A stretch of 25,183 bases of DNA from an uncultured Actinomycetes bacterium. Its GTDB lineage: Bacteria; Actinomycetota; Actinomycetes; S36-B12. Location: NCBI GenBank assembly GCA_937902285.1, contig CALGTB010000213.1, positions 1 through 25,183 on the forward strand, read 5' to 3'. The notes beneath the pieces are model-generated. The model worked only from the letters and a program-made list of their open reading frames with translations. It was not told where the DNA came from and did not search any database. Positions within the stretch are counted from its first letter, which is position 1; each line of letters starts with the position of its first letter. Positions 1 to 7,468 of this stretch are shown here, in pieces. The translations under genes and the position numbers were made by a program.

Positions 1-1
1 C

Positions 2-109
2 GAGGCGTCGGGCACCCCGCAGCCCGCATCGACGTCCCTGTCGTGGTCCGACCTCAGCGACGCCGATCGCGCGGCATTCGAGCAGGCGGCCCGTGACCTC
101 GGCCTGTGA
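2..109 (+). CDS. C-terminal end of an unidentified protein (partial)
   Basis: An open frame enters from the left edge and stops with TGA at 107-109, giving the last 35 residues of a protein. The tail begins with a Ser/Thr/Pro-rich stretch and ends in a short acidic, Ala-rich predicted helix (SDLSDADRAAFEQAARDLGL). Codon use is GC-rich like the rest of the window. In many actinobacteria priA lies upstream of def and fmt, but this tail has nothing I can recognise as PriA, so I name no function. A hairpin and a promoter follow before def, so it is probably a separate transcription unit. Confidence 0.55.
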   Translation, partial: EASGTPQPASTSLSWSDLSDADRAAFEQAARDLGL

Positions 110-118
110 CGACTGCCC

Positions 119-147
119 GTCGCGTCCGGCTGGGCCGGGCATGCGAC
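119..147 (+). terminator. hairpin between the upstream gene and def, possible terminator
   Basis: The arms GTCGC (119-123) and GCGAC (143-147) pair, and inside them CCGGC (126-130) pairs with GCCGG (134-138) around a three-base loop. There is no T-tract, so if it terminates it would be the U-less type proposed for actinobacteria. It sits between the upstream stop codon and the def -10 box. Confidence 0.35.
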
Positions 148-155
148 GACCCGAA

Positions 156-161
156 TAGACT
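156..161 (+). promoter_or_regulatory. def promoter -10 box (leaderless)
   Basis: TAGACT fits the actinobacterial TANNNT -10 consensus and ends exactly six bases before the def ATG at 168. Transcription would start at or within a base of the A of the start codon, giving a leaderless mRNA. No purine-rich ribosome-binding site precedes the ATG, which agrees. No clear -35 box is visible. Confidence 0.6.
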
Positions 162-167
162 CCCGCC

Positions 168-713
168 ATGGCCATCCAGCCCATCCGGCTCTTCGGCGAC
201 CCCGTGCTGCGCACTCCGGCGGCGCCGGTCGAGACGTTCGACAAGGAACTGCGCAAGCTGGTCCGCGACCTCACCGACACGATGATGGACGCGCCGGGAG
301 CCGGTCTCGCGGCTCCGCAGATCGGCGTCTCGCTGCGGGTGTTCACCTACTGGGTCGACGACGAGCCCGGCCACCTCATCAATCCCGACCTCGACCTGTC
401 GGACGAGCTGCAGGTCGGCGACGAGGGCTGCCTGTCGCTTCCGGACCTCGCGTTCGAGACCCCGCGGTCGCTGCGCGTCGTCGCCAAGGGCATGAACATG
501 CATGGCGAGCCGGTCGTCATCGAGGGCAGCGACCTGCTCGCCCGGGCCGTGCAGCACGAGACCGACCACCTCGACGGCATCCTCTTCATCGATCGGCTCG
601 ATGCGGAGGCCCGCAAGGAGGCCATGCGCCTCATCCGGGCCTCGGAGTGGTTCGGCGAGCCGGCGCCCGTCGTGCAGGCGAGTCCGCACTCGGTGTCATC
701 GCGCTGGCTGTGA
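168..713 (+). CDS. def: peptide deformylase
   Basis: Removes the N-formyl group from the initiator methionine of nascent proteins, in the cytosol at the ribosome exit. All three family motifs are present: GAGLAAPQIG at residues 44-53, EGCLSLP with the metal-binding Cys88, and QHETDHLDG with metal ligands His130 and His134 and catalytic Glu131. The length of 181 residues is normal. The C-terminal tail after about residue 160 is variable and probably disordered. The ATG at 168 is chosen because it lies six bases after a -10 box and begins a full-length family N-terminus. The fmt gene starts four bases after the stop, the usual pairing because fmt adds the formyl group that def removes. Confidence 0.97.
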   Translation: MAIQPIRLFGDPVLRTPAAPVETFDKELRKLVRDLTDTMMDAPGAGLAAPQIGVSLRVFTYWVDDEPGHLINPDLDLSDELQVGDEGCLSLPDLAFETPRSLRVVAKGMNMHGEPVVIEGSDLLARAVQHETDHLDGILFIDRLDAEARKEAMRLIRASEWFGEPAPVVQASPHSVSSRWL

Positions 714-717
714 CCCG

Positions 718-1641
718 GTGAGGTGCGTCTTCGCCGGCACGCCCGACGTGGCCGCCGTGGCGCTCCGCGCCCTGCTCGACTCCCGCCATGAGCCGGTGGC
801 CGTCCTCACCCGTCCCGACGCGCGCGCCGGTCGCGGGAAGGAACTCGCGGCGAGTCCGGTCGCCGTCCTCGCGCGCGAGGCGGGCCTCGAACTGCTCCAG
901 CCGACGAGCACGCGCGACGCGGCCCTGGCGGAACGGCTGGCCGCCCTGGCCCCGGACTGTGCACCGATCGTCGCCTATGGCGGCCTCATCCCGGCCGGGC
1001 TGCTCGACGTTCCACGCCTCGGCTGGGTCAACCTGCACTTCAGCCTCCTGCCCGCATGGCGCGGCGCGGCACCCGTGCAGCACGCCGTCTGGCATGGCGA
1101 CGACGTGACCGGCGCCACCACCTTCCGCCTGGACGAGGGCATGGACACCGGACCCGTGTTCGGCACCGTGACGGAGGCCGTGCGGCCCGACGACACGTCC
1201 GGCGACCTGCTCGCACGCCTGGCGGTGACCGGCGCCGGGCTGCTCATCGCCACCCTCGATGCGCTCGAGGAGGGGGCGGTCCAGGCGGTTGCGCAGTCGG
1301 GCGAGCCATCGCTGGCTCCGAAGCTCGGCGTCGACGACGCGCGGATCCGCTGGGACCATCCCGCCGTCGGTGTCGACCGCCTCGTCCGCGCCTGCACCCC
1401 GGCTCCCGGAGCCTGGACCATGGTGGGCGACGACCGGCTTCGGGTTCAGCCGGTGCGGATCGTGGCCGACGGTCCGCAGCTCGCCCCCGGGCAGATCGAG
1501 GCGTCGCGCGACGAGGTGCTCGTCGGCACGGCCTCGGCGCCCGTCCGCCTCGGCCTCGTCCAGCCGGCCGGCAAGAGGCCCATGCCCGCCGCCGACTGGG
1601 TGCGCGGTGCCCGCCTGGCCCCGGGGACGGTGCTGCAGTGA
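718..1641 (+). CDS. fmt: methionyl-tRNA formyltransferase
   Basis: Transfers a formyl group from 10-formyltetrahydrofolate to Met-tRNAfMet so that it can serve as initiator tRNA. The N-terminal formyltransferase domain (about residues 1-200) holds the catalytic triad Asn105, His107 and Asp143 in the signatures VNLHFSLLPAWRGAAP and GMDTG. The smaller C-terminal tRNA-binding domain covers about residues 205-307. The GTG at 718 is chosen because it directly precedes the RCVFAGTPD strand that opens this family. The longer open frame upstream overlaps def in another frame and is not coding. Length is 307 residues, normal for the family. The stop overlaps the GTG of rsmB in GTGA, so the two are probably translationally coupled. 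The operon promoter is the one ahead of def. Confidence 0.96.
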   Translation: MRCVFAGTPDVAAVALRALLDSRHEPVAVLTRPDARAGRGKELAASPVAVLAREAGLELLQPTSTRDAALAERLAALAPDCAPIVAYGGLIPAGLLDVPRLGWVNLHFSLLPAWRGAAPVQHAVWHGDDVTGATTFRLDEGMDTGPVFGTVTEAVRPDDTSGDLLARLAVTGAGLLIATLDALEEGAVQAVAQSGEPSLAPKLGVDDARIRWDHPAVGVDRLVRACTPAPGAWTMVGDDRLRVQPVRIVADGPQLAPGQIEASRDEVLVGTASAPVRLGLVQPAGKRPMPAADWVRGARLAPGTVLQ

Positions 1642-2999
1642 CCGATCCGGCCCGGGCGGCCGCACTCGAACTGCTGCGCGCGGTCCGCGAGGACGATGCC
1701 TACGCCAACCTCGTGATGCCCGCCGTTCTGCACCAGAAGGCACTGAGCGGCCGCGACGCTGCCTTCGCCACGGAGCTGGGCTATGGAACGCTGCGCTGGC
1801 AGGGCTGGTACGACGCGATCCTGGCGACATGCGTGACCCGGCCGCTGCAGAAGGTCGAGCCGGGGCTGCGGGACATCCTGCGGCTCGGTGCCCACCAGAT
1901 CCTGCACATGCGAGTGCCCGACCACGCGGCCGTCGACTCCTCGTGCGAGCTCGCCCGCGCCCTCGGTCCGCGCACCGGTGGCGACGCCCGGGCCGGATTC
2001 GTGAACGCCGTGCTCCGCAAGGTCGCCGGGCGCGATGAGGAGGGCTGGGCGGAGGAGCTCAGGGCGGGGCGTGCCGACGACGACGTCGAGTGGCTGGCCG
2101 TCCGCTACTCGCATCCGGTGTGGATCGTCCGCGCCTTCCGTGATGCCCTCGGAGCTCGGAGGGGCGAGCTCATCGACCTGCTGGCCGCGGACAACGTGCC
2201 CGCGCGCCCGTCCCTCGTCGCCCGGCCGGGTCGGCTCGATCCCGCGGAGCTCCGCGCGATGCCCGACGTCGAGCCGGGGCGGTGGTCGCCGCTGTCCGCG
2301 ACGGTCGTCGACGGCACCCCGGACGCGCTCGCGGTGGTTCGTGACGGCCGGGCCGGGGTCCAGGACGAGGGCAGCCAGCTGGTGGCGCTCGCGCTCGCCC
2401 GTGCCGAGGTCGATGGCGCCGACCTGCACTGGCTCGATGCCTGCGCCGGGCCGGGAGGCAAGGCCGCCCTCCTCGACGGGCTCGCCGCCGAGCGCGGCGC
2501 CCGGATCCTGGCCGTCGAGCAGCACCCCCATCGCGCGGCGCTGGTCGAGGGCTCGCTCGCCGACGACTCGGCCTCCGAGGTCCTGGTCGGGGACTCCCGG
2601 CATGCGCCCTGGGGAGACGCGGTGTTCGACCGGGTGCTCATCGACGCGCCCTGCACCGGCCTCGGCGCACTGCGCCGACGCCCCGAGTCGCGGTGGCGGC
2701 GCACGCCGGCCGACCTCGCGGCCCTGGGGGGGATCCAGCGCGACCTGCTGCGAGCCGGGCTCGGGGCGACCCGACCGGGGGGCGTCCTCGCCTACGTGAC
2801 GTGCTCGCCCCACCTGGGCGAGACGGAGTTCGTCGTGTCCGACGTGCTGCGCGGGCGCGACGATGTGGTCCTCGAGGACGCCAGGCTGCTGCTGCCCGAG
2901 GTCCCGGACTGCGGCGACGGGCCGACGGTCCAGCTGTGGCCGCAGCGCCACGGCACGGACGCCATGTTCCTGGCCATCCTGCGACGCCTGACCTCCTGA
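1638..2999 (+). CDS. rsmB: 16S rRNA m5C967 methyltransferase RsmB
   Basis: S-adenosylmethionine-dependent cytosine-C5 methyltransferase for 16S rRNA (C967 in E. coli numbering). An N-terminal NusB-like RNA-binding domain (about residues 1-140, with FATELGYGTLRW) is followed by a linker and a Rossmann-fold methyltransferase domain. The SAM loop is DACAGPGGKAALL. The two conserved cysteines of the RsmB/Nop2 family are present: Cys339 in DAPCTGLG and Cys389 in VTCSP, the latter being the expected nucleophile. The GTG at 1638 overlaps the fmt stop by four bases. Length of 453 residues is typical. It is the last gene of the def-fmt-rsmB unit, since rpe has its own -10 box. Confidence 0.95.
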   Translation: MTDPARAAALELLRAVREDDAYANLVMPAVLHQKALSGRDAAFATELGYGTLRWQGWYDAILATCVTRPLQKVEPGLRDILRLGAHQILHMRVPDHAAVDSSCELARALGPRTGGDARAGFVNAVLRKVAGRDEEGWAEELRAGRADDDVEWLAVRYSHPVWIVRAFRDALGARRGELIDLLAADNVPARPSLVARPGRLDPAELRAMPDVEPGRWSPLSATVVDGTPDALAVVRDGRAGVQDEGSQLVALALARAEVDGADLHWLDACAGPGGKAALLDGLAAERGARILAVEQHPHRAALVEGSLADDSASEVLVGDSRHAPWGDAVFDRVLIDAPCTGLGALRRRPESRWRRTPADLAALGGIQRDLLRAGLGATRPGGVLAYVTCSPHLGETEFVVSDVLRGRDDVVLEDARLLLPEVPDCGDGPTVQLWPQRHGTDAMFLAILRRLTS

Positions 3000-3001
3000 C
3001 C

Positions 3002-3015
3002 GCGACGGTCGTCGC
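3002..3015 (+). terminator. short hairpin between rsmB and rpe
   Basis: GCGAC (3002-3006) pairs with GTCGC (3011-3015) around a four-base loop, starting three bases after the rsmB stop and ending just before the rpe -10 box. It has no T-tract and only five base pairs, so terminator activity is uncertain. Confidence 0.25.
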
Positions 3016-3017
3016 AC

Positions 3018-3023
3018 TAGGGT
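3018..3023 (+). promoter_or_regulatory. promoter -10 box of the rpe-rib operon (leaderless)
   Basis: TAGGGT matches TANNNT and ends six bases before the rpe GTG at 3030. CTGACC at 2996-3001 is a possible -35 box with a 16-base spacer. No FMN riboswitch fits between this promoter and rpe, or between rpe and ribD, where only 12 bases are available. Confidence 0.55.
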
Positions 3024-3029
3024 TCGGAC

Positions 3030-3698
3030 GTGGGCATGCAGATCTCTCCGAGCGTCCTGAATGCTGACCTCGCCGACCTCGCCGCCGAGGTTCGCCGCGT
3101 GGAGGCGGCGGCCGACTGGATCCATCTCGACGTGATGGACAACCACTTCGTCCCCAACCTCACGTTCGGGCTCCCTGTCGTCGAGGCCCTCCTGCGGCAG
3201 ATCTCCGTTCCTGCCGACTGCCACCTCATGATCGACAACCCCGATCGCTGGGCGCCGGGCTTCGCCGAGGCGGGGGCAGGCAGTGTCACGTTCCATGTCG
3301 AGGCGGCCCGCAAGCCGAGGATGGTGGCCAAGGACATCCGTGCCGCCGGCGCTCGCGCCGGCGTCGCCGTGAAGCCGGGCACCGCCATCTCCGAGATCGA
3401 GGGCCTGCTGCCGGGCATCGACATGATCCTCGTGATGACCGTCGAGCCCGGGTTCGGCGGGCAGGCATTCATGGCGGACATGCTCGGCAAGGTCCAGCAG
3501 GCGCGCCGGATGGCCGATTCCGCAGACGTCGACATCTGGGTGCAGGTCGACGGCGGCATCGGGCTCGACAGCATCGAGCAGTGCGCGGCCGCCGGCGCCG
3601 ATGTGTTCGTGGCCGGGTCCGCCGTCTATCGAGCCGACGATCCCGCCGTGATGATCGAGCGGCTGCGGGCAGCCGCAGAGAACGGCGCGCGTCCGTGA
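3030..3698 (+). CDS. rpe: ribulose-phosphate 3-epimerase
   Basis: Interconverts D-ribulose 5-phosphate and D-xylulose 5-phosphate in the pentose phosphate pathway. It is a TIM barrel carrying the family metal ligands: His32 and Asp34 in HLDVMDNHFVPN, His65 in CHLMI and Asp174 in VDGGI. The loop VEPGFGGQ is also present. The length of 222 residues is normal. The GTG at 3030 is preferred over the ATG two codons later because it is exactly six bases after a -10 box. The gene opens the riboflavin operon. Ribulose 5-phosphate is also the substrate of the RibB half of RibBA further down, which makes the pairing metabolically sensible. Twelve bases separate it from ribD. Confidence 0.96.
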   Translation: MGMQISPSVLNADLADLAAEVRRVEAAADWIHLDVMDNHFVPNLTFGLPVVEALLRQISVPADCHLMIDNPDRWAPGFAEAGAGSVTFHVEAARKPRMVAKDIRAAGARAGVAVKPGTAISEIEGLLPGIDMILVMTVEPGFGGQAFMADMLGKVQQARRMADSADVDIWVQVDGGIGLDSIEQCAAAGADVFVAGSAVYRADDPAVMIERLRAAAENGARP

Positions 3699-3710
3699 GG
3701 CCCGGACCGC

Positions 3711-4742
3711 GTGGCTGACGAGGCTGCCCTCGCGGACGCCATGCGCGAGGCCATCGCGCTCGCACGGACGTCCACTGCCCCGCGTGCGGTGAACCCTCGG
3801 GTCGGCTGCGTCATCCTCGCCGCCGACGGCACGGTCGCGGGCCGGGGGTGCACCGGACCGACCGGGGGGGCACCGCACGCCGAGGTGGCTGCCCTGGCGG
3901 ATGCCGGCGCGGCCGCCCGGGGCGGTACTGCCGTGGTGACCCTGGAGCCCTGTCGTCACGTCGGCCGGACGGGGCCGTGCACCACGGCGCTCATCGAGGC
4001 GGGCATCGTCCGGGTGGTGTTCGCCCAGGCCGACCCCACCGCGGAGGCGGGGGGCGGCGCCGCGCTGCTGGCGGCGGAGGGGATCGCGGTCTCCGGCGGA
4101 CTGCTCCGCGATGATGCCGAGGCGGTGAACCTCGCCTGGACGTTCGCCGCAGTGACGGGTCGACCCCTCGTGACCTGGAAGTGCGCCTCGTCGCTCGACG
4201 GCCGCGTCGCCGCGGCCGACGGCGGACCCACGGCGATCACCGGAGCCCTGGCACACGAGCAGGTGCACGAACTGCGCGCCGAGGTCGATGCGATCGTCGT
4301 CGGCACCGGGACGGTGCTCGTCGACGACCCCCTGCTCACGGCGCGCCGGAGCGTCGCACCGCCGCCGGTCCAGCCGCTCCGGGTCGTGCTCGGTTCCCGT
4401 CAGCTGCCAGCCGGTGCGCGGGTCCTCGACGGCTCGGCTCCCACCCTCGTCCTCGACGAGCCGGACCCGGCGGCGGTCCTGAGCCTGCTGCACGACCGCG
4501 GTGTGCGCCACGTGCTTCTCGAGGGCGGACCGACGCTGGCCGCCGCCTTCCTGTCCGCCCGACTCGTCGATCGCGTCCACTGGTACGTGGCCCCACTGCT
4601 GCTCGGCGATGGTCCGGTGGCGCTGCCGGCCATGCCCCAGCTGACCGGGCCGCCCCCGGGAGTCGATGTCGAGCAGGTGAGCATCGTCGGGGAGGATGTG
4701 CGTGTCGTGGGCTGGATCCGGTACGAGCAGGCAGGGGCATAG
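3711..4742 (+). CDS. ribD: bifunctional riboflavin deaminase/reductase RibD
   Basis: Catalyses steps two and three of riboflavin synthesis: deamination of the pyrimidine intermediate made from GTP, then NADPH-dependent reduction of the ribosyl chain. The N-terminal zinc deaminase domain (about residues 1-140) shows His56-Ala-Glu58, Cys81 and Cys90 in LEPCRHVGRTGPC. The reductase domain (about 145-343) starts at RPLVTWKCASSLDGRVA and contains the nucleotide-binding VGTGTVLVDDP and LLEGGPTLAAAFL. The start is GTG at 3711, twelve bases after rpe. The length of 343 residues fits a full bifunctional enzyme. The ribE start follows four bases after the stop, so the rib genes are coupled. Confidence 0.95.
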   Translation: MADEAALADAMREAIALARTSTAPRAVNPRVGCVILAADGTVAGRGCTGPTGGAPHAEVAALADAGAAARGGTAVVTLEPCRHVGRTGPCTTALIEAGIVRVVFAQADPTAEAGGGAALLAAEGIAVSGGLLRDDAEAVNLAWTFAAVTGRPLVTWKCASSLDGRVAAADGGPTAITGALAHEQVHELRAEVDAIVVGTGTVLVDDPLLTARRSVAPPPVQPLRVVLGSRQLPAGARVLDGSAPTLVLDEPDPAAVLSLLHDRGVRHVLLEGGPTLAAAFLSARLVDRVHWYVAPLLLGDGPVALPAMPQLTGPPPGVDVEQVSIVGEDVRVVGWIRYEQAGA

Positions 4743-4746
4743 CGCG

Positions 4747-5343
4747 GTGTTCACCGGGATCGTCGAGGAGCAGGGGTCGGTGACGTCGGTCGACGACCTC
4801 GTCGATGCGTCCCGCCTGACCATCCGCGGCCCGCTCGTGACGTCCGACGCGTCGCCCGGCGACTCGATCGCCGTCAACGGGGTGTGCCTCACCGTCGTCG
4901 AGGTGCTCGGCGACTCGTTCACGGCCGATGTCATGCGGGAGACCTTGCAGCGCAGCTCACTCGGGAAAGCCGTCGTGGGCGCCGACGTGAACCTCGAGCG
5001 TGCCGCCCTCGTCCACTCCCGGCTCGGTGGGCACATCGTCCAGGGCCACGTCGACGGCACGGCGCAGGTGGCGTCCATCGAGCCGAGCGAGCACTGGACC
5101 ACCCTCGCGTTCTCGCTCGAGCCTGCGATCGCCCGGTACATCGCGGAGAAGGGCTCGGTCGCCGTGGACGGCGTATCGTTGACGGTGGTCGCCGTGGGCG
5201 ACGCGTCGTTCTCGGTGTCGCTGATCCCCACGACGCTGGCGGTCACGACACTCGGAGCACTCGTGGTCGGCGACATCGTCAACATCGAGGTCGACGTGAT
5301 CGCGAAGTACGTGGAGCGACTGATGCAGGAGAGGTCAACGTGA
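4747..5343 (+). CDS. ribE: riboflavin synthase, alpha chain
   Basis: Dismutates two molecules of 6,7-dimethyl-8-ribityllumazine into riboflavin and a pyrimidine that is recycled. The 198-residue protein is made of two lumazine-binding repeats. The first starts with FTGIVEEQG and contains AVNGVCLTV. The second starts near residue 98 with GGHIVQGHVDG and contains AVDGVSLTV. The GTG at 4747 is chosen because the family always starts M-F-T-G-I; the open frame extends further upstream into ribD but that part has no homology. The stop overlaps the ribBA GTG (GTGA). Some actinobacteria call this gene ribC. Confidence 0.95.
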   Translation: MFTGIVEEQGSVTSVDDLVDASRLTIRGPLVTSDASPGDSIAVNGVCLTVVEVLGDSFTADVMRETLQRSSLGKAVVGADVNLERAALVHSRLGGHIVQGHVDGTAQVASIEPSEHWTTLAFSLEPAIARYIAEKGSVAVDGVSLTVVAVGDASFSVSLIPTTLAVTTLGALVVGDIVNIEVDVIAKYVERLMQERST

Positions 5344-6668
5344 TCCCGGCAGACGAGATGTTCGCCAACGACGTCGAGGACGACGATGGCGGTCCGGTCA
5401 CCGGAGCCCGTGCGGCCCTGACGGCGGTGGGCCCCGACGCGAGCGGGAGCGGCATCCGCCTCGATCCCATCGAGGTCGCCATCGAGGAGATCCGGGCCGG
5501 GCGCTCGATCGTCGTCATCGACGATGAGGACCGCGAGAACGAGGGCGACCTGATCTTCGCCGCGTCCGCGGCGACTGCCGAGCTGGTGGGCTTCATGATC
5601 CGGCACACGTCGGGCTACATCTGCGTTCCGATGACCGGGGCCGACCTCGACCGCCTCGGGCTCCCTCCGATGACCGCCATCAACGAGGATCGCAAGGGCA
5701 CGGCCTACGCCGTCTCCGTCGATGCGCGCGATGTCGAGAGCACCGGCATCTCGGCGGCCGACCGCGCGCGCACGATCAAGGTGCTGGCCGACTCGGCGAC
5801 CGATCCCTACGATCTCACCCGGCCCGGGCACGTGATGCCCCTGCGGGCCGTTCCCGGTGGCGTCCTGCGTCGGGCCGGGCACACGGAGGCCGCCGTCGAC
5901 CTGGCCCGCATGGCCGGGCTCGCACCGGTCGGTGCCCTCTGCGAGCTCGTCAACGACGACGGCACGATGATGCGGGCTGCCGCCTGCCGGGCCTTCGCCG
6001 ACGAGCACGGGCTGGCCATGATCTCCATCGCCGACCTCATCCGCTACCGACGCCGCACGGAGAGCCTCGTCACCCGGGTCGCCGAGACCCGGCTTCCCAC
6101 GCAGTTCGGCGAGTTCACCGCCTTCGGCTACCGCAGCGACACCGACGAGTCCGAGCACATCGCCCTGGTGGCGGGCGAGATCGGCGACGGGATGGACGTC
6201 CTGGTCCGGGTGCACTCCGAGTGCCTGACGGGCGACGTGTTCGGCTCGCTGCGCTGCGACTGCGGCCCGCAGCTGCACGCGGCGCTCAGTCGCATCGCCG
6301 AGGAGGGCAGGGGAGTGGTGCTCTACGTCAAGGGGCACGAGGGCCGCGGCATCGGGCTGCTGCACAAGCTCCGGGCCTACACGCTCCAGGACGCGGGCCG
6401 CGACACCGTCGACGCGAACCTCGAGCTGGGCCTCCCCGCTGACGCTCGTGACTACGGCACCGGCGCCCAGATCCTCGCCGACCTCGGCATCCACAGCATG
6501 CGGCTGCTCACGAACAACCCCGCCAAGAGGGCGGGACTCGAGGGCTACGGGCTGACGATCATCGACCGCGTGCCGCTCGAGATCGTGCCCAACGAGCACA
6601 ACCGCGCCTACCTTCAGGCCAAGGTCGACCGCATGGGGCACACGCTCACGCCGGAGGCGGGGGCATGA
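5340..6668 (+). CDS. ribBA: bifunctional DHBP synthase / GTP cyclohydrolase II
   Basis: Supplies both precursors of riboflavin. The N-terminal RibB domain (about residues 35-235) makes 3,4-dihydroxy-2-butanone 4-phosphate from ribulose 5-phosphate and shows DDEDRENEGDLIFAA, TRPGHVMPLRA and HTEAAVDLA. The C-terminal RibA domain (about 240-442) opens GTP and has the zinc cysteines Cys295, Cys306 and Cys308 in HSECLTGDVFGSLRCDCG, plus GHEGRGIGL and ADARDYGTGAQIL. Both halves keep their key residues, so both should be active. The start is GTG at 5340 overlapping the ribE stop; ATG at 5358 is an alternative. The first 35 residues are acidic and not conserved. The stop overlaps the ribH ATG (ATGA). 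Confidence 0.96.
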   Translation: MIPADEMFANDVEDDDGGPVTGARAALTAVGPDASGSGIRLDPIEVAIEEIRAGRSIVVIDDEDRENEGDLIFAASAATAELVGFMIRHTSGYICVPMTGADLDRLGLPPMTAINEDRKGTAYAVSVDARDVESTGISAADRARTIKVLADSATDPYDLTRPGHVMPLRAVPGGVLRRAGHTEAAVDLARMAGLAPVGALCELVNDDGTMMRAAACRAFADEHGLAMISIADLIRYRRRTESLVTRVAETRLPTQFGEFTAFGYRSDTDESEHIALVAGEIGDGMDVLVRVHSECLTGDVFGSLRCDCGPQLHAALSRIAEEGRGVVLYVKGHEGRGIGLLHKLRAYTLQDAGRDTVDANLELGLPADARDYGTGAQILADLGIHSMRLLTNNPAKRAGLEGYGLTIIDRVPLEIVPNEHNRAYLQAKVDRMGHTLTPEAGA

Positions 6669-7135
6669 GCGGCTCGGGATCGCCGGACATCACGGTCAGT
6701 GCCGACGGCCTGCGCGTCGCGATCGTGGCATCGTCGTGGCATCAGGTCGTCATGGACGGGCTCATCGCCGGTGCGACCCGGGCGTGCCAGCAGGCTGGCG
6801 CCGACGCCACCATCATCCGGGTCGCCGGCTCGTTCGAGCTGCCGATCGTCGTCCAGGAGTGCGCGGCGTCGGGCGAGTACGACGCGACAGTGGCCCTCGG
6901 GGTCATCATCCGGGGCGGCACTCCGCACTTCGAGTACGTGTCCAGCGGCGCCACGGACGGACTCATGCGTGTCTCCCTCGACACCCGCGTCCCGGTCGGC
7001 TTCGGCCTGCTCACGTGCGACGACGAGCAGCAGGCGCTCGACCGGGCCGGACTCGAGGGGTCGCACGAGGACAAGGGCGCGGAGGCCACGTGGGCCGCGT
7101 TGATGACGGCGGCGACCCTTCGCGAGCTGCGCTGA
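6665..7135 (+). CDS. ribH: 6,7-dimethyl-8-ribityllumazine synthase
   Basis: Condenses the RibD product (after dephosphorylation) with dihydroxybutanone phosphate to give the lumazine substrate of RibE. In many bacteria it forms icosahedral or pentameric shells. The 156-residue sequence shows RVAGSFELP, ALGVIIRGGTPHFEYV with the catalytic His, and FGLLTCDDEQQALDRAG followed by HEDKGAEATWAAL. The ATG at 6665 overlaps the ribBA stop by four bases. It is the last rib gene; a hairpin follows at 7158-7176 and then a fresh promoter for hisE. Confidence 0.96.
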   Translation: MSGSGSPDITVSADGLRVAIVASSWHQVVMDGLIAGATRACQQAGADATIIRVAGSFELPIVVQECAASGEYDATVALGVIIRGGTPHFEYVSSGATDGLMRVSLDTRVPVGFGLLTCDDEQQALDRAGLEGSHEDKGAEATWAALMTAATLRELR

Positions 7136-7157
7136 CGGCTCCTCGGCCGACCGGCGT

Positions 7158-7176
7158 GGCGATCGCCATGATCGCC
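7158..7176 (+). terminator. hairpin after ribH, possible terminator
   Basis: GGCGATC (7158-7164) pairs perfectly with GATCGCC (7170-7176) around a five-base loop. It lies 22 bases after the ribH stop and ends four bases before the hisE -10 box. There is no T-tract. It could end the rib transcript or simply overlap the hisE promoter as an operator-like palindrome. Confidence 0.4.
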
Positions 7177-7180
7177 GCAA

Positions 7181-7186
7181 TAGGCT
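7181..7186 (+). promoter_or_regulatory. hisE promoter -10 box (leaderless)
   Basis: TAGGCT matches TANNNT and ends exactly six bases before the GTG of hisE at 7193. No Shine-Dalgarno sequence is visible upstream of that GTG. Confidence 0.6.
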
Positions 7187-7192
7187 GAGTGC

Positions 7193-7456
7193 GTGAAGAC
7201 GTTCGATGAGCTGTATGCGGAGCTGCTCCGCAAGACCACCTACCGCGACGACGTGTCCGGCACCGTGCGCCTGGTCGACGAGGGCGTGCACGCTGTGGGC
7301 AAGAAGGTCGTCGAGGAGGCGGCCGAGTCGTGGATGGCTGCCGAGCACGAGGGACCCGAGCGGACGGCCGAGGAGATCGCACAGCTGCTGTACCACGTGC
7401 AGTGCCTCATGCTCGCCAGCAAGGTCTCGCTCGAAGACGTCTACCGCAGGCTCTGA
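7193..7456 (+). CDS. hisE: phosphoribosyl-ATP pyrophosphatase
   Basis: Hydrolyses phosphoribosyl-ATP to phosphoribosyl-AMP and pyrophosphate, the second step of histidine synthesis. The 87-residue all-helical protein belongs to the MazG-like fold. The metal-binding acidic helix is KKVVEEAAESWMAA near residues 38-51, and a second conserved helix is TAEEIAQLLYHVQCLML. It is a stand-alone HisE, not fused to HisI. The start is GTG at 7193, set by the -10 box six bases upstream. The hisG gene follows twelve bases after the stop. The two genes form their own small unit downstream of the rib operon, an arrangement also known from Streptomyces. Confidence 0.93.
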   Translation: MKTFDELYAELLRKTTYRDDVSGTVRLVDEGVHAVGKKVVEEAAESWMAAEHEGPERTAEEIAQLLYHVQCLMLASKVSLEDVYRRL

Positions 7457-7468
7457 GGCCGCGGTCCG

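Noticed and set aside
3699..3710. Possible FMN riboswitch in the riboflavin operon
   Set aside because: Gaps before rpe, ribD, ribE, ribBA and ribH are too short for an RFN element, and none of its conserved blocks are visible.
1446..6641. A 1731-codon open frame on the minus strand
   Set aside because: It lies opposite fmt, rsmB, rpe and the rib genes, all well supported by motifs. Its translation is low-complexity (rich in Arg, Gly, His, Asp and Val) with no domain pattern, as expected for an antisense frame in high-GC DNA.
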